Shown: in pieces, positions 1 through 7,106 of the stretch
Position numbering within the stretch: position 1 is the stretch's first letter
Layout: every line of letters begins with the position of its first letter
DNA from: Deltaproteobacteria bacterium
Lineage (GTDB): Bacteria > Desulfobacterota > Syntrophia > Syntrophales > UBA5619
Direction: 5' to 3'
Assembly (NCBI GenBank): GCA_026388365.1
Contig: JAPLJW010000195.1
Location: 1-19,146 of the forward strand
DNA: 19,146 nucleotides
Translations under genes and position numbers: made by a program
The notes under the pieces: generated by a model
Told to the model about the DNA's origin: nothing
What the model saw: the letters and a program-made list of their open reading frames with translations, nothing else
Database searches by the model: none

Positions 1-1405
1 CGCCCCTCTCCTCTTCTTTCCGCAGTTCATTCAGCAGCCCGAGGAGGCGGTAAACGCAAAAGCCCCCCTGGCAGGTCCCCTTGGCGAGGCGGGTGCGGTG
101 AAGGATATCCTGAAGCTCGCGCACCTTGCCCTCCCGCAGAATCGCGTCAACGGCCTCCCGGGGGACGAGCTCGCAGTCGCAGAGGATCTCTCCCCTGGCC
201 GCCGGGGTCTGACGCCTCAGGCGGGCGAGGCGGTCCTTCAGGGTGTGGCCCTGGCCCGCGCCGGGGAGGCGCTGTACATGGGTCGAACAGGGGACGTGCA
301 GCCCCATCCGTTCGCAGAGGAAATCAACCGTCTTTTCCGCCATGAGGCGGTAGGTCATCAGCTTGCCGCCGGTGATGGTGACGAGCCCCGCGATGCCGTC
401 GCAACTTCCGTGGTCGATCAGGGTGAAGCCGCGGCTGATTTCCCGGTCGTCGCAGGTCTCTTCCGACTGGAGGAGAGGGCGGACGCCCGCGTAGGCCCGG
501 GTGAAGCGCTCCCCTTTCAGGTCGGGGATCATCCGGGAGAGTTCGACCACCAGGAAGGTCACCTCTTCGGGGGTGACCTCGCAGTGTTCCATGTCTTCCG
601 CCCGCAGGGAGGTGGTGCCGAGGATGGAGACCGTGTCGTTGGGGACGATGATGTCGCCGCTGGCGGGCGGGTGGCAGCGATTGAGGACCCGCTCGCTCAG
701 GCGGGTGTTGGTGATCAGCATGGAGCCCTTGGAGAGGGCGAGGCCGATCCTGAGGCCGGCGAGGCCGAGGATCCGGTTCGCCCAGGCGCCGGTCGCGTTG
801 ATCACCCAGGTCGCCGCGATGGCGTACTCCTCGCCGGTGATCCGGTCGCAGACGTGGACCCCGGAGATCTGGAGGCCATCGCGGATCAGGCTGGTGACCT
901 CCGTATGTATCAGAAAACGCGCCCCGCGGGATTCGGCATCGCGGGCGTTTTCAACCACGAGCGTGAAGGGATCGATCGCCCCGTCGGGGACCTGGACGGC
1001 GCCGATGATCTTGGGATTCAGCCGCGGCTCCATCGACAGCGCCTCCCGGGGTGAGAGGGGCAGGGTGTCGATCCCCACCGACTCACAGGCCCGGATGAAG
1101 TTCGCCCGGTACTCCGAACCGTCTTCGGGAAGGGAAACAAACAGGCCGTCTGTCGGCTCGATGCAGTGGGGGGCGATCCGCCGGAGGATTCGGTTTTCGG
1201 TGATGCACTCCCGGGCCGCCCCGGGGTCGGTGACTGCGTAACGGGCGCCGCTGTGGAGGAGACCCTGGTTCCGGCCGGAGGCGCCGGAGGTGAAATCCCC
1301 TTTTTCGACGAGCAGCGACGGGATGCCGCGCAGGGCGAGGTCGCGCGCGATGCCGACCCCAGTGGCCCCTCCCCCGATGATTAAGACTTCCGTCCGCAGA
1401 TCCAT
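1..1405 (-). CDS. glpA: Anaerobic glycerol-3-phosphate dehydrogenase subunit A (GlpA-like), C-terminus cut by window edge
   Basis: FAD enzyme that oxidises sn-glycerol-3-phosphate to dihydroxyacetone phosphate; in the GlpABC type, electrons pass on to the membrane quinone pool. I translated the minus strand by hand: 468 complete codons are present and the frame is still open at base 1. The N-terminus has the dinucleotide-binding glycines (VLIIGGGATGVGIARDLALR, about residues 7-26), followed by the DAO-family stretch SGASGRNQGLLHSGARYAV. Near the C-terminus lie C409 and C411, then C445 and C450 (CxC, 33 residues, CxxxxC), the cysteine pattern of a BFD-like [2Fe-2S] domain. That domain separates GlpA from aerobic GlpD. 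E. coli GlpA is about 540 aa, so some 70 residues may lie outside. The ATG at 1405-1403 has only a weak ribosome site. Any glpB/glpC partners would lie beyond the left edge. Confidence 0.85.
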   Translation of the reverse strand, partial: MDLRTEVLIIGGGATGVGIARDLALRGIPSLLVEKGDFTSGASGRNQGLLHSGARYAVTDPGAARECITENRILRRIAPHCIEPTDGLFVSLPEDGSEYRANFIRACESVGIDTLPLSPREALSMEPRLNPKIIGAVQVPDGAIDPFTLVVENARDAESRGARFLIHTEVTSLIRDGLQISGVHVCDRITGEEYAIAATWVINATGAWANRILGLAGLRIGLALSKGSMLITNTRLSERVLNRCHPPASGDIIVPNDTVSILGTTSLRAEDMEHCEVTPEEVTFLVVELSRMIPDLKGERFTRAYAGVRPLLQSEETCDDREISRGFTLIDHGSCDGIAGLVTITGGKLMTYRLMAEKTVDFLCERMGLHVPCSTHVQRLPGAGQGHTLKDRLARLRRQTPAARGEILCDCELVPREAVDAILREGKVRELQDILHRTRLAKGTCQGGFCVYRLLGLLNELRKEEERG

Positions 1406-1714
1406 AAATCTTGTTCGCTGGGTGCGGCCGTTTTCACGGACGCTGGTTCAGATGCCTCTTCCGGCCCCCGATTCCGTGACCCTTTTTCCCCCTTGCACCG
1501 GACACCGGGATGGGTGGCCTTTTCCCGTGGAAAATCAAATATATTTACAACTTCCCGTTAAATGGCTAACAGGATTTCGTGAGATTGTCAAGGAAATGCA
1601 TGCAAAAAATTCCGTCGCAGGCGGCGCCTGGGCCGTTGCCATGTCGAGACCCTTGGGAATCGTGATCCCTCCGCGCGCTGGACATTTTTCGACCCTGCGC
1701 CTCCTCGTTTCGCT

Positions 1715-1758
1715 GCAAAGACGAAACTCGCGCTTCGCGCTCAAACAGTCGTCTTTGC
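1715..1758. repeat. Hairpin with perfect 10-bp arms
   Basis: GCAAAGACGA at 1715-1724 is the exact reverse complement of 1749-1758. The 24-nt loop itself contains the small palindrome GCGCTTCGCGC. No T-tract follows on either strand, so a rho-independent terminator is unlikely. Function unknown. Confidence 0.6.
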
Positions 1759-1801
1759 GGGCGCGCCACTGCGGGTGCAGGGTGCCCCGAAGAATTTGAA
1801 G

Positions 1802-1902
1802 TCCCGCCCATGAGGCGGGTCTTCCCGGCAAGGAAGGCGTCTCTTGTTTGATTGCGCCCCTGATCCCCGCCTGCAGCGGGGATTGCGGGATGCGCTCCCG
1901 GT
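1802..1902. repeat. Two-hairpin interspersed repeat, copy 1
   Basis: About 101 bp made of two short palindromes (CCCGCC..GGCGGG near 1803-1819 and CCCCGC..GCGGGG near 1864-1881) separated by a conserved spacer containing ATTGCGCCCCTGATCCCCGC. The same order and spacer recur at 10903-11002 and 11472-11573. The size and structure resemble REP/BIME-type extragenic elements. The family assignment is mine and no named family is claimed. Confidence 0.8.
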
Positions 1903-1984
1903 CCAATGCGCGCTTCCGGAATCCGATTTCCAAATTACGCAAAGGTCTGGCATCGTCTTTGACCGGGAGGGTGGCGGGTCTTTC

Positions 1985-2013
1985 TTGACATAAGGTTTCT
2001 CTCGGGTTAGATT
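1985..2013 (+). promoter_or_regulatory. Sigma-70-type promoter for the gene at 2024
   Basis: A perfect TTGACA (1985-1990) is followed by a 17-bp spacer and TAGATT (2008-2013, 4 of 6 consensus). Transcription would begin around 2019-2021, only a few bases before the ATG at 2024, which leaves almost no leader. Confidence 0.6.
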
Positions 2014-2023
2014 CATTTCCATC

Positions 2024-3262
2024 ATGATCACCATCAACAGTTATCTGCACCGGGAAGCGATGAGCGACATCATCCGCCGCTGGATGTATGATGAGGCGCG
2101 CCCGTCGGACGCGGATTGGATCACCCGGCTGGTCCATTTCAACCACCTCTATGTTTCCCGCTACCTGGATTTTTTTGCCGTGCGGATCTTCCGGGAACTT
2201 CATCCCCAATTCTTTTCCCAGACCGTCCAGCTCAAGGGCGACCTGAAGGACGCCCTCATTGCGGATCCCCCCTGCCGCAATGAACGGATCGACGGACTGA
2301 TCCTGGATTACCGTCGGAATCCCGGGCGCTTCTACCGGGAGACTCCCTTTCACGGGACGCTCTACTTTACCCACCGCAACGGTTTCGCGGCCTACATCGG
2401 ATCGAGCCGGATCAAACGCGCCCGCCGCCTTGCGGAAAAATCGGCCCGGCGGATCATCGACCGGATCTTCGATAAGATCAAAAGGCATGCCGACAGCCTG
2501 GCGGACGAGAGGGCGCGCCTCCTCGGCATCCCCCGGGAGAGGCTTCTGACGGCGCCCGCGGATATGACGGCGGAATTTCTGATCGCGGAAAAACGCCTTT
2601 TGGATGATCTGCGCGAAAAGAGGCCGATTGCGGGAGACGGGGGGATCCTGGCGATCAACGATGTCGCCGGGGTGAAGGTTGTTCTGGAGGCGCCCGAACA
2701 GCGGAGGCTGATCGAACTCCTCGGCCGGTTCCCGGATTGCGATATTGTGGAAGAGGAAAGGCATGCCGGGCGTTACAACGCGACGAATCTGCTCATCCGC
2801 TTTCGGCCGCCCCGGGAGGAGCTCCTGTCCCGGCCTCTGAGCCCGGGGATTCTGAACATCATGCAGGGGCGGGGGGTTTCCCCAGGCGAGACAAACCGGT
2901 CTTTCGCCGAATTCGTCCGGTCGGGGGAAGAGACGGTTCTGTTAGAGATCATCTTCTCCAATTACCAGGAGATGCTGGAGAGCGAGATCGGCTGCTGCAT
3001 CCACGAGGATCGGATCATCGAACAGAGGCTCCGTCAGCAGTACCGGGGTCCGCTGGCACGGAACATCGAGTACCTGCTGGAATACCTGTTTGCCTTTCCC
3101 TCCTCTCATCAGCGGGAGTTAGGCGAATTGCCGATCAAGATCTGGAACCGCTATCTGCCCGACTACTTCGACGAGATCCTGAAGCAGCTCTTCCATATTC
3201 CGCCGGACAACTTTCTGGAAGAGCCGGTCAGCCCCGGCGCGGATCTTCCCGGACCATCCTGA
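2024..3262 (+). CDS. Unrecognised 412-aa protein, possible RelA/SpoT-like nucleotidyltransferase fold
   Basis: I do not recognise this protein with certainty. It is soluble, with no signal peptide or membrane segment. Residues about 120-200 are basic and helical. The central segment INDVAGVKVVLEAPEQ, then a Tyr-containing strand (RYNATNLLIRF), then VLLEIIFSNYQEMLESEIG follows the order of the RelA/SpoT synthetase core (DxxGxR..., basic/Tyr strand, vEIq...). The catalytic residues are not cleanly present, so it could be a degenerate or unrelated fold. Start choice is uncertain. ATG 2024 has no Shine-Dalgarno sequence but sits at the predicted transcript start; ATG 2060 (residue 13) is an alternative with a GGGAAG only 2 nt away. 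Its last 35 bases overlap the end of the convergent carboxypeptidase gene. Confidence 0.75.
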   Translation: MITINSYLHREAMSDIIRRWMYDEARPSDADWITRLVHFNHLYVSRYLDFFAVRIFRELHPQFFSQTVQLKGDLKDALIADPPCRNERIDGLILDYRRNPGRFYRETPFHGTLYFTHRNGFAAYIGSSRIKRARRLAEKSARRIIDRIFDKIKRHADSLADERARLLGIPRERLLTAPADMTAEFLIAEKRLLDDLREKRPIAGDGGILAINDVAGVKVVLEAPEQRRLIELLGRFPDCDIVEEERHAGRYNATNLLIRFRPPREELLSRPLSPGILNIMQGRGVSPGETNRSFAEFVRSGEETVLLEIIFSNYQEMLESEIGCCIHEDRIIEQRLRQQYRGPLARNIEYLLEYLFAFPSSHQRELGELPIKIWNRYLPDYFDEILKQLFHIPPDNFLEEPVSPGADLPGPS

Positions 3263-4103
3263 ACCCCTCATCCAACAGCTTTTCCGCCTCTCTTGCCCGG
3301 ATCGCGGGGGTCTTCGCCCCCATGACAACGGCGATCAGGCGGGTGTTTCCCCGTTTGGCCGTGGCTACGATGTGGTATCCCGCCTTTACGACCCAGCCGG
3401 TCTTCAGGCCATCCGCATTGGGGTATTGCCGCAGAAGGCTGTTTCGATTGCGCTGGGTGATGTCGTGGTAGGTGAAGTACTGCCGGGAGTGGAGATCCAG
3501 GGATTCGGGAAATCGCCGGAGGTAGTCGCTGGCCAGGATCATCATGTCCCGCGCCGTCGTGAGCTGTCCCCGGGCAGGCAGGCCGTTGGGGTTCTTGAAG
3601 AAGCTGCGGCTCATTCCGAGCTCGCGGGCCTTCCGGTTCATCTGCTCGACGAACTCCTCGACATTGCCTCCGATGTATTCCGCGACGGCCACGGAGGCGT
3701 CATTGGCCGAAACCACGGCCATGCCCTTGAGCAGCTCCTCGAGGGGGATTTCACTCCCGGCCTGGATGAACATCTTCGATCCGCCCGTCCGCCCGGCCTT
3801 CCGGCTGATCTTCACCGGATCCGCGGGATGGACCTTGCCGTCGCGGATCGCCTCGTCGGCGAGGTAGAGGGAAAGGACCTTGGTAATGGAAGCGGGCGGA
3901 AGCGGGTCGTCGGCATTATGGGTGAAGAGGATCCGTCCGGTCGTCATGTCCATCAGGATGGCCGAACGGACGGTGAGCCGCAGGTCGCCGGCCGCCGACA
4001 GGCTCGACCCGATCAAAAGGATCCACAGGACTGCGAAAAAGCCAAAAAGTTTCTTTGCGATCGGTATTCCTCCTGCTGTTTTTACGCAGCCGTCAAGGCT
4101 CAT
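3228..4103 (-). CDS. D-alanyl-D-alanine carboxypeptidase, S11 family (DacA/DacF-like)
   Basis: Penicillin-binding protein of the PBP5/6 type, which trims the terminal D-Ala from peptidoglycan pentapeptides in the periplasm. All three active-site motifs are present: SxxK as S72-I-T-K75, SxN as S132-A-N134, and KTG as K234-T-G236. A hydrophobic signal segment (about residues 18-38) follows a Lys pair. At 291 residues it contains the catalytic domain and lacks most of the C-terminal beta domain and amphipathic anchor of E. coli PBP5. The ATG overlaps the upstream gene's stop as ATGA (4100-4103), suggesting translational coupling. That start gives an unusual 14-residue extension before the signal peptide; a strong AGGAGG lies just before an ATC codon at 4061-4059, so the true N-terminus is uncertain. 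The last bases overlap the end of the convergent plus-strand gene. Confidence 0.92.
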   Translation of the reverse strand: MSLDGCVKTAGGIPIAKKLFGFFAVLWILLIGSSLSAAGDLRLTVRSAILMDMTTGRILFTHNADDPLPPASITKVLSLYLADEAIRDGKVHPADPVKISRKAGRTGGSKMFIQAGSEIPLEELLKGMAVVSANDASVAVAEYIGGNVEEFVEQMNRKARELGMSRSFFKNPNGLPARGQLTTARDMMILASDYLRRFPESLDLHSRQYFTYHDITQRNRNSLLRQYPNADGLKTGWVVKAGYHIVATAKRGNTRLIAVVMGAKTPAIRAREAEKLLDEGFRMVREDPRRG

Positions 4104-5068
4104 TCCGACTGGTGGATGGCGGAAAGTCTCCAGGGATGATCCCCCACCGGGCGTTTGAAGGTCCAGTATTCCCGGAATTTGACCGGTTCCGTCCGGCTGC
4201 CGGAGACGACCTCTCCGGACTTTTCGTCGGTGGTGTAGTCGAGGAGATTGGCGTAGATCTGCACGGTGATGAAATCCTCTCCCTTCTCCTGCCAGATCTC
4301 CGCGATCTCAACCGAGCGGACGGCGATATTCTCCAGACGATTGACCTGCTGCGCCGCGCGCAACCGGTCCGCCTCTGCCTGGAGCGTCTTGCCCATCTCG
4401 TCGGTCAGAAGATTCCGAACGCCGGTCATGTCCCTGTTGGCCCACGCCCCCTGGATCCTGAAAAACCGGTCCATGCAGCCCTCGGTAAAGTCTCTTTCAT
4501 CGAAATGAGGATCCATCTGCCGGATGTGGCGGAGCCCCGTCTCCACGTCGCTTTCCCGTGCCTCCGGTTCATACGCGGTCACCGGCGCCGCCGTTTGCCC
4601 GGCGCCCATCGCCGACGACTCCCGGTAGGAGACCCCCGCAGGGGCTTCACTTCGCCGCCGCTTGATGAACCAGTAGATGCCGTAGAGGAGCGCACCGATC
4701 AAAAGAATGTCCATCATTCCGATTCCGCCGCCCGCGCCGCTCTCTCCACCCGCGAATCCAAGGCTCCGGAAGAGCATCCCGCCGATCATTCCGCCGATGA
4801 GCCCTCCGGCCATCCCCCGGAGAAAGCCGCCGCCCCCGAAGGGCGAAGATGGGGGCGCGGCAGGTGCGCCGTACCGGCCGGAACCCTGCGATGGGCTTAC
4901 CGGTGCGGGCGCCGGCGCCGTGCGGGGCGCGGAGAAGGTGCGGGAACCCGTGCTGCCGAAGGATCTCCCACCGCCGACCCGGGCCCAGGCATCGATCTCC
5001 AGAACGGACAACAGAAAAAACAGTGAAAAAAGGACAAGGCCGCCTCGGGCCCAATGATTCGCTGACAT
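4100..5068 (-). CDS. Tim44-like domain membrane protein
   Basis: 322-aa protein with an N-terminal hydrophobic signal or anchor (about residues 9-28), a Gly/Ser/Pro/Ala-rich low-complexity stretch, a Gly-rich hydrophobic segment (GGLIGGMIGGMLFRSLGF), a clear membrane helix (MMDILLIGALLYGIYWFIKR), and a C-terminal Tim44-like domain of about 150 residues with the typical ending in which a WTF-type strand (REYWTFKR) precedes WRLSAIHQ. Bacterial members are inner-membrane proteins of unclear role. I chose the ATG at 5068-5066 because GAGGAG lies 6 nt upstream; an ATG two codons earlier (5074) directly touches that Shine-Dalgarno. The gene ends in an ATGA overlap with the carboxypeptidase gene, so the two form an operon, which hints at an envelope function. 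Confidence 0.85.
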   Translation of the reverse strand: MSANHWARGGLVLFSLFFLLSVLEIDAWARVGGGRSFGSTGSRTFSAPRTAPAPAPVSPSQGSGRYGAPAAPPSSPFGGGGFLRGMAGGLIGGMIGGMLFRSLGFAGGESGAGGGIGMMDILLIGALLYGIYWFIKRRRSEAPAGVSYRESSAMGAGQTAAPVTAYEPEARESDVETGLRHIRQMDPHFDERDFTEGCMDRFFRIQGAWANRDMTGVRNLLTDEMGKTLQAEADRLRAAQQVNRLENIAVRSVEIAEIWQEKGEDFITVQIYANLLDYTTDEKSGEVVSGSRTEPVKFREYWTFKRPVGDHPWRLSAIHQSE

Positions 5069-5100
5069 GATCATCTCCTCGGGTATTTTATTTTTACGGG

Positions 5101-5129
5101 AGATTAATGGTTGCGAGAGATCTTGTCAA
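5101..5129 (-). promoter_or_regulatory. Promoter for the Tim44-like/carboxypeptidase operon
   Basis: On the minus strand a perfect TTGACA (plus coordinates 5124-5129) is followed at 17 bp by TAATCT or at 15 bp by ATTAAT. The -10 is therefore imperfect. It lies about 35-60 bp upstream of the start codon. Confidence 0.5.
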
Positions 5130-5205
5130 TGTCTTTCTCATGCCGCCTCTATGCTGCGCCTCTCCGGTAACATTGAATTTGAGGCAATGCGCTGATTCCC
5201 TTTGC

Positions 5206-5234
5206 TGGATATTTGTTTTTCCTTCCTGTATAAT
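5206..5234 (+). promoter_or_regulatory. Promoter for the GAF-domain gene
   Basis: A perfect TATAAT at 5229-5234 has TGGATA (5206-5211, 4 of 6 of TTGACA) 17 bp upstream. The expected transcript start near 5241 leaves a leader of about 90 nt before the ATG at 5332. No riboswitch-like structure was recognised in that leader. Confidence 0.55.
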
Positions 5235-5331
5235 TTAGCCCGTCGCTCCGCGAAGAGCGCCGCAAAGCGAAGCCCTTTCAAGAGGGGTTCATGGGGAAGG
5301 GTGTGAGAAAAGGCAATCAGGAGGTGATGCC

Positions 5332-5895
5332 ATGCAAGGGAAAGATGTCGATTATTTCGTTGCCCTGTACGATGTGGCGAAGGTGATCAATGCCTCCCTG
5401 GATCCGTCGAAGGTCCTGGAGAAGATCGTACAGTCCGTGGTGAAGGCCATGGGCGTCAAGGCCGGCAGCATCCGGCTCCTCGATTCCCGGGAGCGGCTGC
5501 TGGTGCTGGGGGCGGCAAGCGGTCTGTCCAAGGGGTATGTCCGCAAGGGGCCGATTCTGATCGCGGAGAGCGGCCTCGACCGCAAGGTTTTGAAAGGCAA
5601 GACCATCTGGGTCGAGAACGTCCAGACGGACAAGAATTTCCAGTATGGCGCGAAGGCGAAGGCGGAGGGGATCAAATCCGTCCTCGTCGTCCCGCTCCTG
5701 CTGGAAAAGAAGGCGATCGGCGTCTTGAGGGTTTATGCGGACCGGGTGCGTAAATTCCGGGATGAGGAGATCAAATTCCTCAAGGCGGTGGCCAATCTGA
5801 GCGCGATTGCCCTCGACAAGGCCCGCATGCACAAGACGCTCCAGACCCGCTGCGATTTGATGGCGGAGCACAAGTACCGCATCGACGACAACTGA
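5332..5895 (+). CDS. Stand-alone GAF-domain protein
   Basis: 187 aa, essentially one GAF domain (about residues 10-165) with the usual pattern: an N-terminal helix around LDPSKVLEKIVQSVVKAM, the strand GSIRLLD, the stretch IWVENVQTDKNFQYG, then IKSVLVVPLLLEKKAIGVLRVY and a closing helix (FLKAVANLSAIALDKARM). GAF domains bind small ligands or nucleotides and usually control an attached output domain; none is attached here, so it may act through a partner protein. Cytoplasmic, with no membrane segment. A good ribosome site (GGAGG) precedes the ATG. The TGA stop overlaps the first base of a palindromic element. Confidence 0.88.
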   Translation: MQGKDVDYFVALYDVAKVINASLDPSKVLEKIVQSVVKAMGVKAGSIRLLDSRERLLVLGAASGLSKGYVRKGPILIAESGLDRKVLKGKTIWVENVQTDKNFQYGAKAKAEGIKSVLVVPLLLEKKAIGVLRVYADRVRKFRDEEIKFLKAVANLSAIALDKARMHKTLQTRCDLMAEHKYRIDDN

Positions 5896-6018
5896 CGGCA
5901 CCGTAAAAAGTCCGGATGCTGCGTTGCGCCTCATCCTTCGTCATTGCGGCGTACGCAAAAGTACGCCGCATTCCTCGGGACTCGCGCGCCTTGCCTGCGG
6001 AACTTTTTACGAAGCCGT
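5895..6018. repeat. About 124-bp palindromic (MITE-like) element
   Basis: The ends are inverted repeats: ACGGC followed by a conserved GTAAAAAGT at the left, and ACTTTTTAC followed by GCCGT at the right. The centre is a 10-bp perfect stem (TGCGGCGTAC, 5945-5954, against 5961-5970) with loop GCAAAA. Internal motifs (CCTCATCCTTCG, a GTAC pair, a GCCTTGC near the right end) are shared with the element at the right edge of the window. It carries no coding capacity. It begins on the last base of the GAF gene stop codon and could act as a 3' RNA structure or bidirectional attenuator. Confidence 0.8.
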
Positions 6019-6092
6019 CCTATTTTCGAGACATTATGGCTTTTTACGAAAGCGTTACAACTGAAATGACGACAACTAAAAAGGAGGCTTTT

Positions 6093-7106
6093 ATGATTCG
6101 CCTGGGCATCAACGGTTTTGGCCGGATCGGACGGCAGGTGTTAAAGGCCGTCCTGACCCGATACCCCGAATCCCTTCAGGTCGTGGCGGTCAATGATCTC
6201 TTCGATGTGGAGACAAACGCCCACCTGTTCAAGTACGACACGAACTACGGCCGCTATCCGGGGAAGGTCGGCGTCAAGAAGGACTGTTTCATCATCAGCG
6301 GGAAACCGATCAAGAGCCTGGCCTTCCGCGATCCCGCGTCTATCCCCTGGGACGGCGAGGGGGTCGATATCGTCATCGAGAGCACCGGTCTTTTCCTGAC
6401 CGGTCCGAAGGCCTCGGCACACCTCCAGGCCGGTGCGAAGAAGGTGATCATCACCGCCCCCGCCAAGGAGGAGGACCTGACGGTCGTGATGGGGGTCAAC
6501 CACCAGGATTACAAACCGCAAAAACACCACATCGTTTCCAATGCCTCCTGCACGACAAACTGTCTCGCCCCGCCGGTCATGGTCGTCCACAAGGCGTTCG
6601 GCATCGAGAAAGGAATGATGACGACGATTCACTCCTACACGAACGACCAGCGGATCCTCGACCTGCCCCACAAGGACCTCCGGCGCGCCCGGGCGGCGGC
6701 GATGAACATCATTCCGACGACGACGGGCGCCGCCCGGGCCCTTGCCCTGGTCATTCCGGATCTGGCGGGCCGTTTCGACGGCTATTCGCTCCGCGTGCCG
6801 ACGCCGACGGTCTCCGCCGTTGATTTCACGGCGGAGCTCAAGACGAAGACGACGACGGAGGAGCTCAGAAGGGTTCTCTGCGAGGCCGCCCGGAAGAAGC
6901 TGAAAGGGATCATGGCCTGCGAGGAAGCGCCGCTGGTTTCGATGGATTTCAAGGGAGATTCCCATTCCTCGGTCGTGGACGTGGAGTTCACCCAGGTGCT
7001 GCGGGAAAACATGGCAAAGGTCGTCGCCTGGTATGACAACGAATGGGGCTACTCCTGCCGGGTGGCGGATCTGGCCCACTACATGGGGGAGAAGGGGCTT
7101 GGGTAA
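6093..7106 (+). CDS. gap: Glyceraldehyde-3-phosphate dehydrogenase, type I
   Basis: Glycolytic and gluconeogenic enzyme converting glyceraldehyde-3-phosphate, phosphate and NAD+ to 1,3-bisphosphoglycerate. It starts with the nucleotide-binding motif [10 protein letters not shown]; the acidic residues after VAVNDLFD favour NAD over NADP. The catalytic cysteine is C153 in [12 protein letters not shown], followed by the phosphate-site stretch [10 protein letters not shown] and the C-terminal motif [12 protein letters not shown]. At 337 aa it is full length. A strong ribosome site (AAGGAGG, 6 nt before ATG 6093) fixes the start; the open frame extends upstream to 5916, but that part runs through the palindromic element. 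The stop overlaps the next reading frame by 8 bases. Confidence 0.96.
   Translation: MIRLGINGFGRIGRQVLKAVLTRYPESLQVVAVNDLFDVETNAHLFKYDTNYGRYPGKVGVKKDCFIISGKPIKSLAFRDPASIPWDGEGVDIVIESTGLFLTGPKASAHLQAGAKKVIITAPAKEEDLTVVMGVNHQDYKPQKHHIVSNASCTTNCLAPPVMVVHKAFGIEKGMMTTIHSYTNDQRILDLPHKDLRRARAAAMNIIPTTTGAARALALVIPDLAGRFDGYSLRVPTPTVSAVDFTAELKTKTTTEELRRVLCEAARKKLKGIMACEEAPLVSMDFKGDSHSSVVDVEFTQVLRENMAKVVAWYDNEWGYSCRVADLAHYMGEKGLG

Larger units (their letters stand above)
1406..2023. other. 618-bp stretch without a convincing gene
   Basis: No frame here gives a recognisable protein. The long minus-strand frame through it (1535-2764) is antisense to the 2024-3262 gene and partly made of repeat sequence. 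The stretch holds an imperfect-loop hairpin (1715-1758), one copy of a two-hairpin interspersed repeat (1802-1902) and a good promoter for the gene at 2024. For glpA on the minus strand, a TTGACA (plus-strand 1586-1591) is present but with a poor -10 at 17 bp, so I do not call a promoter. Confidence 0.6.

Noticed and set aside
98..1384. Several plus-strand open frames of 70-320 codons over the left end.
   Set aside because: They are antisense to the GlpA-like gene, which has clear FAD and Fe-S motifs on the minus strand; their products are Arg/Gly/Asp-rich without recognisable domains.
1535..2764. 409-codon minus-strand frame.
   Set aside because: Antisense to the 2024-3262 gene and running through repeat copy 1. 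The plus strand has a consensus promoter and a more protein-like composition.
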